Shown: positions 21,865 to 32,879 of the stretch, piece after piece
Layout of the letters: every line of letters starts with the position of its first letter
Position numbering within the stretch: position 1 is the stretch's first letter
Source: Phlebotomus papatasi
Taxonomy: Eukaryota; Arthropoda; Insecta; Diptera; Psychodidae
NCBI RefSeq assembly: GCF_024763615.1
Contig: NC_077223.1
Span: 41,044,627-41,108,626, forward strand
Direction: 5' to 3'
Length of the DNA stretch: 64,000 nt
Made by a program: the position numbers and the translations under genes
The notes under the pieces: model-generated
The model's input: only the letters and a program-made list of their open reading frames with translations
The model's database searches: none
Told to the model about the DNA's origin: nothing

Positions 21865-23706
21865 AAGGGACAGATAATCCTAACCGGCTTATGTAGGTGA
21901 GATTCTTAACGTGAGCTAACTCGGAGTGCATGCAAATTCGATTTAGAGCTGAAGTTGGGAGACGCCATTCAGTTATCTTGAATAAAATTCGTGAAATTAT
22001 ACAAATTTTGTATTTAAACCAAAATATCAAGGATTTGGATGAACTGACAGAAAAGTGTTATATGGGTGAAATGTAGACCAGAATGTTCTCTATAATTTTT
22101 CCATAGAACATGATCTCATCGATTACTCAGAAGCCAAGATAATCGAGGTTTTTTGTTTCTTAACTCGTTTTTTCATCCATCAGAGTGCCCCAAGTAGTCA
22201 TTTGTTGAACTTCAACTATATCAAAGAATTGTTGTATTCTGTGGACTTTCCATTTAAAACCCTATTTTAAGTGTCTTGGTGGAGTAGAGGCAGTCAAATT
22301 GGCATCTGAGTGATTTCAAAGCGTTATTATGGGAAAAATCAATTTTTTCACACTTAAACGGCAAAATCGGAGTGATAGCGTAGTCTGAGCGGAAAATGAT
22401 GTATGGACGAAATGTAGAGACAAATGTCCTCTACAATTATGTCGAAGTAATCATCAAAATCGGTTCAGCGACAGTCGAGATAATTGAGGTTATGTGATAT
22501 TGAAATTCGTTTTTTGACTGTGGCGCCCCTGGTGTTGGTCCTACGAAGTTCAAATTTCCTAGAAAGTTGTAGTATTTGATGAGATCTTTCGTTTAAGCCC
22601 TCATTCATCAAAATCGGTCACATAGAACCGGAGATATGATTTTTTAAATTTTGTGAACTTTGACCCCTCATATCTCCGGTTCTATTGAAACCACAGCGCA
22701 CATACGCACCATTTTGGAAACGTCCTAGACTGGACTACAACATACTAAAATTTCATTAACTTGCACAATGCCGTTTTTGAGAAAAGTGACTTTGAATTTC
22801 GATGAATTTTGACGCTATCACAGCGCCACCTGTAGTGACTTTTTGAACTTCCATCTGAAAGTGCTCATCGAGACGAAACCAAAAAGGTAAAATTTATGTC
22901 GATATGTTAATTAGAACCGGAGATAGAGGCCGGTCAATGTTCGAACTTTGACCCCTTATAGCTCGGGTCAGGGGTTATGGATCGACTTAAGGTTTTTTTT
23001 GTTTGATAGGTATAATCAACGGCTACAACATACTAAAATTTCAGCCCGATTGCATAAGGAATTTTTGAGTTATTTAACTTTTAAGATTTAAAAATTTTCT
23101 TTTTAATAATAGCGCCCCTAGCGGTGGTTTTATGAACTTGCGATGTTAGAAGAGAAAGTGGCATTTCACGAGAGCTTTCCAAAAAGCCCTCATTTTTTAA
23201 ATTCTGACAATTAGAACCGGAGTTATGGCCATTTTAAGAAAATTTTTTTGGACCCTTATAGCTCGGGTCAGGGGGGTCGAGGGACCTTAAGTTTGGTATT
23301 GATGGAAAGCTCTAAGGCCCAGCTATAACATACTAAAATTTGAGCCCGATCGATGCCATAGGGCCGGAGCTATTGAGAAAACAAAAAAAGGGGGGTCTTC
23401 AAAATGGCGGAAGGACGGGTGGGGGGTGGGGGGTCAATGCACCATGTTGCAATTTTCATACGATATTTAACCTTTGCCGAAAACCGCAAGTCGATATCTT
23501 TTTTAGTTTAGGAGCTATTAAGCTCCAAAGAGCGGCCGGACGGTCGGACGGCCGGCCGGCCGGCCGGCCGGGAACGTAACTTAGCCCCCCATATATTCGT
23601 GATCAGGAAGTGGCGAAACACATTTTGGCCAAGTTTGAGCGCGATCGGAGGACATGAAATTTTGTTAGGATTATAGTAGGTGAGATTGTTAAGAATCTCA
23701 CCTAAT
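21864..23706. mobile_element. 1.83-kb non-coding element, copy A (left arm of the 4-kb palindrome)
   Basis: The outer end is AAAGGGACAGATAATCC. The inner end is a hairpin, TAGGTGAGATT-GTTAAG-AATCTCACCTA, at about 23676-23702. AGGTGAGATTCTTAAC is also present 28 bp inside the outer end (from about 21893), as a subterminal inverted repeat. The body is made of about four degenerate paragraphs. Each has CCGGTTCTA, TAGTATGTTGTAGCC-type and AAGTTCA words around a GGGGCGC or GGTGGCGC core. A (CCGG)n run occurs at 23549-23571. There is no credible ORF. Probably a non-autonomous transposon; class unresolved. Confidence 0.7.
22182..23127 (-). promoter_or_regulatory. four regularly spaced CTCF-like cores in copy A
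   Basis: On the minus strand, CCGCTAGGGGCGCT (about 23111-23127), CTACAGGTGGCGCTG (22821-22837), CACCAGGGGCGCCA (22521-22538) and CTACTTGGGGCACT (22182-22200) lie about 290-340 bp apart. The first three fit the published insect CTCF core (AGGKGGCGC or a near relative). Binding is inferred, not shown. Confidence 0.3.
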
Positions 23707-24077
23707 AAAGTGTCTCGATACGATTTATTAATAAGAATAATAAATCGACTTTTTTTGAATACTCTTGCTCCGATTTGCCGCTCCGGGTCCGGACTTACTT
23801 GGAGTCTTATTTTGAAGTCATTTCAGGGGTTTAATTTAAGATTTTGTGAATTCAGGTAGGAAACAGTGTAGTTTAAGGGGTTACTACGTGGGTCACGCAG
23901 CATAAAAAGAAAAACAGCATATTACCTTGACATATTTTTCAATAAAATTAGAAAGAGACGACAAAGCGTCCCAGCTTTGTAGAGCACTTGAACTTACGAG
24001 AAAGAGCTATCCGTGTACTATCTTTTCCGAAAACCATTCCGAAATAAAAATTGTTTAAGAAAACTTTATTTTAGAAT
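23707..24077. other. spacer at the centre of the 4-kb palindrome
   Basis: 371 bp of unique sequence lie between the two arms. The right third (23951-24060) is the inverse of the dispersed repeat at 9940-10115. No gene is seen. Confidence 0.6.
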
Positions 24078-25901
24078 ATTAGGTGAGATTCTTAACAATC
24101 TCACCTACTATAATCCTAACAAAATTTCATGTCCTCCGATCGCGCTCAAACTTGGCCAAAATGTGTTTCGCCACTTCCTGATCACGAATATATAGGGGGC
24201 TAAGTTACGTTCTCGGCCGGCCGGCCGGCCGGCCGCTCTTTGGAGCTTAATAGCTCCTAAACTAAAAAAGATATCGACTTGCGGTTTTCGGCAAAGGTTA
24301 TATATCGCATGAAAATTGCAACTTGGTGCATTGACCCCCCACCCCCCACCCCTCCTTCCGCCACATTGAAGACCCCCCTTTTTTGTTTTCTCAATAGCTC
24401 CGCCCCTATGGCATCGATCGGGCTCAAATTTTAGTATGTTATAGCTGGGCCTTAGAGCTTTCCATCAATACCAAACTTAAGGTCCCCCGACCCCCCTGAC
24501 CCGAGCTATAAGGGTCCAAAAAAAAATTCTTAAAATGGCCATAACTCCGGTTCTAATTGTCAGAATTTAAAAAATGAGGGCTTTTTGGAAAGCTCTCGTG
24601 AAATGCCACTTCTCCTTCTAACATCGCAAGTTCATAAAACCACCGCTAGGGGCGCTATTATTAAAAAGAAAATTTTTAAATCTTAAAAGTTAAATAACTC
24701 AAAAATTCCTTATGCAATCGGGCTGAAATTTTAGTATGTTGTAGCCGTTGATTATACCTATCAAACAAAAAAAACCTTAAGTCGATCCATAACCCCTGAC
24801 CCGAACTATAAGGGGTCAAAGTTCGAACATTGACCGGCCTCTATCTCCGGTTCTAATTAACATAGCGACATAAATTTTACCTTTTTGGTTTCGTCTCGAT
24901 GAGCACTTTTAGATGGAAGTTCAAAAAGTCACCACAGGTGGCGCTGCGATAGCGTCAAAATTCATCGAAATTCAAAATCATTTTTCTCAAAAACGGCATT
25001 GTGCAAGTTAATCAAATTTTAGTATGTTGTAGTCCAGTCTAGGACGTTTCCAAAATGGTGCGTATGTGCGCTGTGGTTTCAATAGAACCGGAGATATGAG
25101 GGGTCAAAGTTCACGAAATTCAAAAAATCATATCTCCGGTTCTATGTGACCGATTTTGATGAATGAGGGCTTAAACGAAAGATCTCACCAAATGCTACAG
25201 CTTTCTAGAATATTTGAACTTCGTGGGACCAACACCAGGGGCGCCACAGTCGAAAAACCAATTTCAATATCACATAACCTCAATTATCTCGACTGTCGCT
25301 GAACCGATTTTGATGATTACTTCGACATAATTGTAGAGGACATTTGTCTCTACATTTCGTCCATACATCATTTTCCGCTCAGACTACGCTATCACTCCGA
25401 TTTTGCCGTTTAAGTGTGAAAAAATTGATTTTTCCCATAATAACGCTTTGAAATCACTCAGATGCCAATTTGACTGCCTCTACTCCACCAAGACACTTAA
25501 AATAGGGTTTTAAATGGAAAGTCCCACAAAATACAACAATTCTTTGATATAGTTGAAGTTCAACAAATGACTACTTGGGGAACTCTGGATGAAAAAACGA
25601 GTTAAGAAACAAAAAACCTCGATTATCTTGGCTTCTGAGTAATCGATGAGATCATGTTCTATGGGAAAATTATAGAGAACATTCTGGTCTACATTTCACC
25701 CATATAACACTTTTCTGTCAGTTCATCCAAATCCTTGATATTTTGGTTTAAATGCAAAATTTGTACAATTTCACGAATTTGATTCAAGATAACTGAATGG
25801 CGTCTCCCAACTTCAGCTCTAAATCGAATTTGCATGCACTCCCAGTTAACTCACGTTAAGAATCTCACCTACATAAGCCGGTTAGGATTATCTGTCCCTT
25901 T
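24078..25901. mobile_element. 1.83-kb element, copy B (right arm of the palindrome)
   Basis: It is inverted relative to copy A and collinear with it from the hairpin end (ATTAGGTGAGATTCTTAAC, 24078) to the outer end (TCTGTCCCTTT, 25901). (CCGG)n lies at 24214-24235. Differences are scattered substitutions and small indels, and I estimate very high identity by eye. It matches copy C at 60962 in the same orientation. Confidence 0.75.
24639..25583 (+). promoter_or_regulatory. four regularly spaced CTCF-like cores in copy B
   Basis: CCGCTAGGGGCGCT (24643-24656), CCACAGGTGGCGCT (24932-24945), CACCAGGGGCGCCA (25233-25246) and the degenerate CTACTTGGGGAACT (25571-25584) occur about 290, 300 and 340 bp apart. 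Each is preceded by an AAGTTCA or GAACTTC word. Confidence 0.3.
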
Positions 25902-25904
25902 TAG

Positions 25905-26460
25905 TATGAGTAACAAGCTTACGAACAAATAAAAAAAGTAAATCCGAGAAAGGTAAATCATTTATGGATCTATAAAGTCTCATGACCGATTAAGTCCGAT
26001 GCAGTCGGGTTGAAAATTTCAAGATTATTAAAAAAAAATCCAAATTGAAGCAAATCGGTTAAAAAATAGGCCCTCCGAAATGATTAAACTTTCATCATCG
26101 AAATTCGATATCCAAATGGTTTTCAAAAATAGGTGTCCAACGACGAAATATTCGCCTTGACTACCTTTAAAACATATTCGAAACATGGTTTTGGAGGAGA
26201 AGGAGAGGGTGTTGAGGAAAGAAAAAAACTGTCCTAGATAATGTTGATATACGAGTGGGTCGTCTAGACCTTAAGTCGATATCTGTTACCTCTTGGCCTC
26301 TACCCGTGACACAAGCTTTCGAACAAAAAAAAAAATATTTAAAAAAAAATTGAGAAAGATATATGAATTATGGGTACTATACCAACTCATGACCGATTAA
26401 GTCTGATGCAGTCGGGTTGTAAATTTCAAGATCTTTAAAAAAAATCCAGATTTAAGCTAA
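25905..26460. repeat. ~395-bp tandem duplication of the dispersed repeat family
   Basis: AACAAGCTTACGAAC (25912) and ACAAGCTTTCGAAC (about 26312) start two units. Both continue to CATGACCGATTAAGTC and GATGCAGTCGGGTTG. Unit 1 then carries ACGAAATATTCGCCTTGACT and ACATGGTTTTGGAGGAG, matching the inverse of 9580-9915. Unit 2 is truncated near 26460. Confidence 0.6.
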
Positions 26461-27857
26461 TCAATTGAATTAGTTTCACTATAATGACTTTCTCTTGGTT
26501 ATTTACTATTTAAAAATATGCATCACATTCGGAAGAGAAATCAGAAGGTTCATTTGACAGTTTCATTCGTTTGCCATTTATGTTCGAGGTGTTCGAAGAA
26601 AAATCCTGTCCTTAATTAGGGCCTATCAGGCCTACAATTCGGATCTTATCGACATAAGGTCTAACATAATATCTATATAGTCGGCTGTTAAGTTAAAGCC
26701 TCAACGCTGAGCCCTCCTTACCCTGTATCATACGAGTTCTTTTTCGTGGGTGACAGCTTTCATAACATTTTTAGAGTCTGAAATTAATAAATCTGAAGTG
26801 TTACGAGATGGCCTAAATCTTGCTTCTTTGTCCGTTCAACTTTTACTACTTCTAAAGGCAGAACGGTAAAGAATATTGACATGAAGTTTTTCGTGATATG
26901 AAAATTGGCTCTGGTCTTATATTACTTAACACCTGTGCAAAGCGGAAAAGATTGTAAAGAATCTTACTTATTTGAATCAATATTCCCATCTCATCAATAG
27001 CTCCCGCCCTTCTTAAGCAACCCTTGCAACAACATCCTGCAAGGGTAGCTTTTACTCGGCATGACGAGAATGGAATGGGTAACTTTAATAAATGACTCAT
27101 AGTGTTCCTATTGCAATATTCAGTGTGTGGAGAAAAGTGCCTCATGCTCCCCTCGTGATTCGATGTGTGCACTAACTTTTAAATTAGTTTTCATGGAAGT
27201 CATCATTTCAATATGTGCCCGGCGCACACACAAAACACCCACTGTCTCAGGACGCCCAAGAACAAAGAGACTTCCATAAGGAAAAGAGATTGTAGCAAAA
27301 AAAACCCGCACTAAGTTTTTGAGAGCAATTTTCAAGGCTCTAGAGAAGCAAAAATGCTGATGGTGCAGAGCAAAGAAAAGTCAATAGTAATGATTTCCTC
27401 CTGGGGTAGATTTCGCATGGGCACTTTTCGATTGAACAAGCAAAAATAGCATTCATCAAAGTCCAACCAAACGTGCACAAATTTGAATATCAATTTCAAT
27501 TTATGGGCATTCCGGTGAAACTTTTGCAGTCCACGGCAAAAAGATTTCCAACCACAATGAATCAATGTTGGACGATCCAACTACCAATCAATTAATGACT
27601 CTGACTTGCCTTGTGCCATGGAGACACCACGAGAGTGCAGAATGCATTAATATCAATGGGTATTGCATGTAAATTCAATTTCCCTCAGCATCCGGAAGAT
27701 ATTTGCTTCTGCAACTCCAACAAAATTTAATTGAGGATGGCGTTATTGCCGCAACTTTTAGTTTGATATGAGTTTCAATAAGAAAATGTAGAACAAATCG
27801 CCCTGAATTTTCAAATAATCATTAATTTACTGGAATACATTTTATAGTGCGTATATA
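26461..27857. other. no supported gene
   Basis: A cysteine-containing frame at 26852-27172 (minus) and frames at 27120-27580 have no family signal. No repeats recognised. Confidence 0.4.
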
Positions 27858-28067
27858 GGGGGAAGTGGGGCACTTTTGAAAGGGGGGCACCTTTGAAATT
27901 GGGATTTTTCTCCTATGTTTAAGTGGAAGTGAGCCATATAATAATGTTATTTAGCTTCTCAATCTGTGCAGCTAAATTATATCACAGTAAGGCTTAATTT
28001 TATTTAAAAGTAGGTGAAAAAACCCAATCTTAAAGGTACCCCACTTTCAAAAGTGCCCCACTTCCCC
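27858..28067. mobile_element. complete GTGGGGCA...TTTGAAA-family MITE
   Basis: The left end is GGGGGAAGTGGGGCACTTTT and the right end AAAGTGCCCCACTTCCCC, with TA on the left at 27856-27857. The word GGGGCACCTTTGAAA repeats directly inside the left end, and its mirror inside the right. About 210 bp. Confidence 0.7.
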
Positions 28068-28219
28068 TTACCTTACTTCTTTCCTATAGACAGAAGTGGG
28101 CACCTTTGAAGTGGGGCAGCTTTGAAATTTAAATTTTTCTCCTGTTTTTCAATGGAATTGAGCTTTATCATGGCGTAATTTACCTTCGCAATTGGTTTTC
28201 TGATCTAAATTATATTATA

Positions 28220-29285
28220 GGGTAATGGCTCATAATTTTGGACAGTCTGCTTATAAGCATCGAAGTTCCAAGTTTGAAGTGCGATATTTTCAATACCAAT
28301 TAACATTTCTTGTTACTCTCTTTTCAGAAGGGTTGTTTAGAAACTTAGCAAGCTATTTATCGTCTTATTTTTATTAAAATTAGTTTTAATACGTTTAAAA
28401 ATGAATTGATATGTAGAAGTGACTTTGGCTCTTATTTTGGACAACTTGTTTATTAATTTGTCCAACTTGGCTGTAAATTTGGACAGCTAATCCGCCTCAA
28501 TAGGATGCCCATTGTTCTTCATTTGATGAACCAATCTTACCAAGTCCTCTTCCTGTTCATGTAAGGGAAACGTAGAATGTCACAGAAGCCCGGAAACTTT
28601 CCATATCATTCATTAAAGTGAGTTGACTTCGATACTCCAAGTACGTGCGGATTCGCTCATTCCCTGGCCTTTCTGGGAGCCTTTCAAGGCATTTCTCGCT
28701 ACATCTCTTTCGTAGAGATGATGCTCCTTTGTTTCTCCAGACATTTGTCCAACCTAGTCATCACAAAAGCTAAAACTTCACGAAATTTCGTGAGAAAAAC
28801 ACCTGTCCAAAATAAGAATCATCACCTCACTGGTGAATGTCTTAAAAAATTTCCCATTTTTCACACGAAAAATCTAATTCACAAGGCAAATCTCACTTCA
28901 GATCAAATGTACAAATCACCACTAACGTGAATCAACACAATATTCAATGAGTATTCAATAATATAACTCAAAAAAAACCGAAGAAACATTGTTAGTACTT
29001 CAACACAGCTAAATAAACTGAAGTAAACACGAAGTTCTGTCATATTTCTCGTAAGTAATTGCTCACACTGAATTTTCAACAAAGCAATTTCAACTCAAAT
29101 CATATTCAAAATTTAACGTATTTAGTGTTAAAATCTTCCAAAAAGAACAAATATTTAGATAGAATTCATTATACATCAAATATTGGAATAAAAATCCATC
29201 ATTTTAATAAATTTATTTTTAGTGTCCAATGTTTTCCTCAAAGTGTCCAAAATAAGAAACTGGACAAAATTATGAGCCTTTCCCC
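28220..29285. mobile_element. pogo-like element with the word ATTTTGGACA, nested
   Basis: TA at 28218-28219 and 29286-29287. The left end is GGGTAATGGCTCATAATTTT and the right end AAAATTATGAGCCTTTCCCC. ATTTTGGACA or its complement occurs about seven times near the two ends. The left 250 bp are homologous to the ATTTCGGCC family (ATAAGC, CCGAAGT or TCGAAGT, TTTGTTAC or TTCTTGTTAC, GGAGGGTTGT or GAAGGGTTGT in the same order). Confidence 0.75.
28490..28710 (-). pseudogene. pogo-type transposase remnant: psq HTH and CENP-B/Tc5-type HTH
   Basis: On the minus strand, 28710-28617 reads RNALKGSQKGQGMSESARTW, the pattern of a Pipsqueak-type helix-turn-helix (AL..V..G.mS...A). After a frameshift, 28578-28490 reads EQEEDLVRLVHQMKNNGHPI, the start of a CENP-B/Tc5-type second HTH. 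Pogo-clade transposases carry these two DNA-binding domains in this order before a DDE catalytic core. The core is absent and the frame is broken, so this is a non-autonomous relic that could only be moved in trans. Both matches are short and read by eye. Confidence 0.5.
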
Positions 29286-29447
29286 TAATAAGGTCCAGTT
29301 TAATTTAAAAATAGGAAAAAGCTCAATTTCAAAGCTGTCCAATTTCAAAGATTCCCCACTTCCCTTATCCACATTACATATAATTTGTCAGTTATGGGCC
29401 TATTGTCAGTTATGGTTTATTAGAGGTAGTGCCAGTAATCCAAGTTG

Positions 29448-29600
29448 AAGAGCAATCGCTATTGACTTCGAGAGACGAATTCTGAGACGGATCTTTGGTC
29501 CAGCAGCGAGGTAATCAATTAGTGGTCATAGTTGAAGGTACCGTATCTGGACGAACTATGAGCTGGAACTCCTGTATTAAGTTCAGGCTTCTTGAAAGCA
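29448..29600 (+). pseudogene. LINE ORF remnant
   Basis: The plus strand reads DFERRILRRIFGPAAR then a stop, a motif found after the polymerase domain of several LINE clades. Frameshifted continuations (YELELL, FRLLESKVLRKHG) follow. No more than about 150 bp is recognisable. Confidence 0.55.
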
Positions 29601-29675
29601 AGGTGCTAAGAAAACACGGTTCTGCCAATAATTGGATGAAGAACTGGCATGACACGTATAGATAGGGGACTCTTC

Positions 29676-29938
29676 GGTGATGGCCAGTGAATTTGAAATC
29701 ACCTTACAGTTAAAACACTTTTTCAATTTTGCCCAGAGCTTTCGGTCCTGAATATAGACCTTCTTCAGTGGTCGACTAAAGTACATAAAGTACATACTAA
29801 AGTACTAAAGTATAATATACAAAAAAACATAGTTTAGTCGACTACTGAAAAAGATCTGTAACAAGGACTGAAAGCTCTGTGCAAGATTGAAGAAGTGTTT
29901 TCTTTGTGAGATGACTTCAAATCCACTGGCCATCATCG
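29676..29938. mobile_element. foldback element with hammerhead-like core (oldest copy)
   Basis: Arms: GTGATGGCCAGTGAATTTGA at the left against TCAAATCCACTGGCCATCA at the right, about 110 bp each with mismatches. Read on the minus strand, the left arm has CTGAAGA-A-GGTC...GACC-GAAAGCTC (29768 down to 29735). The right-arm copy is degraded. Confidence 0.55.
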
Positions 29939-32558
29939 GATGGCTCTGCCGATTTTCTAATATTCCCTTCGCATTTTCATACATTGCTTCGGTCCATGGC
30001 CTTAGTTTGTACCCGTTATCTCCATTATTCTAGTTCTAGAAATTAATTTGGGGAAGTTTTTGACACATAATGCTTTTTAGAGCGTAGTCAATTTTAGACT
30101 CCGCCCTAGAGAAAATTATTGGTGGTTGTAGTTTTCGTGGGTGGTATAGTATTCCTTTGTGTTGGCCATAATTTTTATAAAGATAGCAGGGGTGCAACTT
30201 GAATTTATTTCTGGGTTAAGCTTTCTCCAGATCTTCCATACTACAGCGTTGGAATGGAATTCAGAAAAAAAAGTTACGGTATTCTAAGGGATTGCCGAAC
30301 TACTTACATTAAATACCTTTTTAAATAAGCAATCATCTTAAATTCTGTAGCGTTCACGTTGGTCCCATTCATTCATCGAGTTTATACCCCTTTTATCCCC
30401 TTTTCATTTCAGCTAAATAGTTTTCTCAACCACCAGTGAGTAGCTCAATGGAGTGCACATTCAGGGATTTTAGTAACGGAGGAAAGTAAATCAGTAAGAG
30501 ATTATCTCATTTGATTCTTTAGAAAACATCACGAGAGAGCACCTTGGCAAAAAAAAAGAGAGAAGGTTCGAAACCCCAAGTTCAGCTGATTCACAATCAT
30601 CCCTTTCACTCGGTTTTCGCTGAGACTCTTTACATTTCTCCCTTGCATTTGTACTTCTTTTGATGCTTTTTATTGATTTATTTGCCATTGGGATTTACCT
30701 GTGATTTACCTATCATCTGCTCTAGATTCTGTATTTGAATCGTTTGATTCAGGAAGTGGATGTTCTTGCTTTGTAGTCACTAGATTCTTGTTGATATCTT
30801 AAGGTCTTCATCTTAATGCCTAGAGGATTTCACTAGATAAGTCCTTCAAATTATTTTTATTAGTGATATCTTCCATTAAATTTCCCTATATGGTTGTGGC
30901 CCTATTATCGGGTCTGTTAGTCTTGTGTGTCAAAATTGAGAGAATTTTGGTGCCTCTTTATATCTCCATCAACCATCAAAGATTTCACCTCTATCACTTT
31001 CCGGGTTGTTTTCATTTTTTTTTTCATGTGACACCATATGGAAGGATATAAAATGAACTCGGATGTTACCGATAGATCCCTTTTTTCACCTTCCTATATA
31101 ATTTGTTATTGGACCATTGGACAATTTTGGTGAGGGTGAGTTCATGTCCCAAAAGTGATTTTATGACCTGATTATTTTCACTCTAATATTTTGGTTCCTC
31201 TTTCAATTAGAGCTCAAGCCCTGGATGGACAGAGTATTTATGAAAATGTTATTATAGGGATTTATAGTTTATTATCTCGTCCCCTTTTTCCGGTAAAACC
31301 CCTAACCCCGGCCTCTGTCACAATTTACTTTTATTATTTTCCATACGTGTCCTCCATGGCATTGGGTCTTTAGGACACCCTCAAAGTCTCTTGATGTGCA
31401 AATAGCCGCTCGTACACATTCAGAGATAATTGAAGTGTGTTGCTTGGGATAAGATGACAAAGGATATGCCATAGATTTGCATGACATCGTGAAGCCGAAA
31501 AGGGTTTTTGAGGAGGCATCTAAACTAAATGGATTATTGCAGTTGATGAGGGTTCATCGAAAAATGTGCATTGGAGTGTCCTGTCAGTGAGAAAGAGGCA
31601 TCATTTGGAGAAAATACCACGGATGAGCCTCTTGTGTTTTCTCTTTTCTTTCCTATGCCAAAATAGGATTTATGTGCCTTAATATTTTGACAAAAAAAAA
31701 GAAATTCATTTGATGTTGAGGGCGAGAGAAATTTGCCGAGAACCCCATAGAAAAGGATTATAAAATCCAGATTCCATTTACAATTTCTGCATCTGCAGGA
31801 TTTTATGAAGAATCACATGGAGAAGTTATCTCATTTCAACCACTTCAGAGAGATGATTTAATTTATTGCACAAAAGCATAAAATTTATGTTTTGTTGGGT
31901 TTGTGGTCAAGAAGAATCCTGGCTGGGGTTGAAATATCAAACGAAAGAGTTGTTTCCATTGAAATACGTTCAGGACATTAATGTCATTTTGAACATAAAT
32001 GATGTGTTCAAGGAATTAGTCGTATGTAATAGAGAATTATAATAAATGCCAAATAGCTTATCAATATCCCCAAAACCATTTCCCTGCCACAATTTGGAAC
32101 TTAATGAAAAGAAAATATAATTTTTACTGTAATGAAATTACTAAGTGAGCAGATAATACTCTCGCTATAAAAAGCACACGTAAGTGTTTTATTAGAGAGA
32201 CTTAAGATCGAAATAGGCGAATGGTGATCTGATACTTCAGCTTTGAAACTGGACACAGAAAGTCCGGAATACTTCTGGTTTATTCACGAATATTGTCCAT
32301 TTCTTGTTGAACCATTGAAGCGTAATGACACAGCAATTGTAAACTATACCAAGTCCTAGATTATTGATTTTCACTTATAAGTTCTAACTGTTAAAAATTG
32401 AAATTCAAGTGTGACACCTCTCATAAGGCTATTGCGCCCTTAGGAAGGTGTATTATAGTATTCTGCTGAACATGAATACTGCACTACTTCTTATGAAGAT
32501 CGTGGAAGTTGACGCCAACAATCTGAACATAATATATTAATAAAAATTGTAATAATGG
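29939..32558. other. no supported gene
   Basis: No motif, splice-consistent frame or repeat could be supported in 2.6 kb of AT-rich DNA. Short frames (30491-30688 minus, 30863-31051 plus and others) are at the length expected by chance. Confidence 0.45.
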
Positions 32559-32879
32559 TAGGGTAAGTGTGCCAAATTTCGGCATAGTTGCATATAAGCA
32601 CCGAAGTCCTAAGTTTAAAATGCAATATTTTTAATTCATATTGATATTTTTTGTTATTTCCTTTTCGGGAGGGTTGTGTGGAACCTTGAAAACTAGTTTA
32701 GCATCTTTGTTTTCTTTAAATCACCTCCTAAATTATAGAAAAATTAATAAAAATATGGACATTGCTTTGGGTAGTATTCCGGCCACTTGGAGTGAAATTC
32801 CGGCCACCTTGTCTGTGACCACATTTTGTGACGCAACGTATAGAAAATTTCAAAACGTCAAACGGGACGAGTTTAATAT

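Larger units (their letters stand above)
28089..29365. mobile_element. second GTGGGGCA...TTTGAAA MITE, interrupted
   Basis: The host parts are 28089-28217 and 29288-29365. They follow the 27858 copy through TTTTTCTCCTGTTTTTCAAT and CTAAATTATA, resume as AATAAGGTCCAGTTTAATTT, and end AATTTCAAAG plus CCCCACTTCCC. The gap is the element at 28220-29285. Confidence 0.65.

Noticed and set aside
21864..23706. Classical Helitron
   Set aside because: No TC start, and the hairpin lies at the very end rather than about ten bases before a CTRR terminus.
24013..24195. 60-codon frame spanning the spacer and copy B
   Set aside because: It runs across the boundary of a mobile element and translates its hairpin end.
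29059..29448. 129-codon open frame
   Set aside because: It crosses the right end of the pogo-like element and its host MITE, so it cannot be one native gene.
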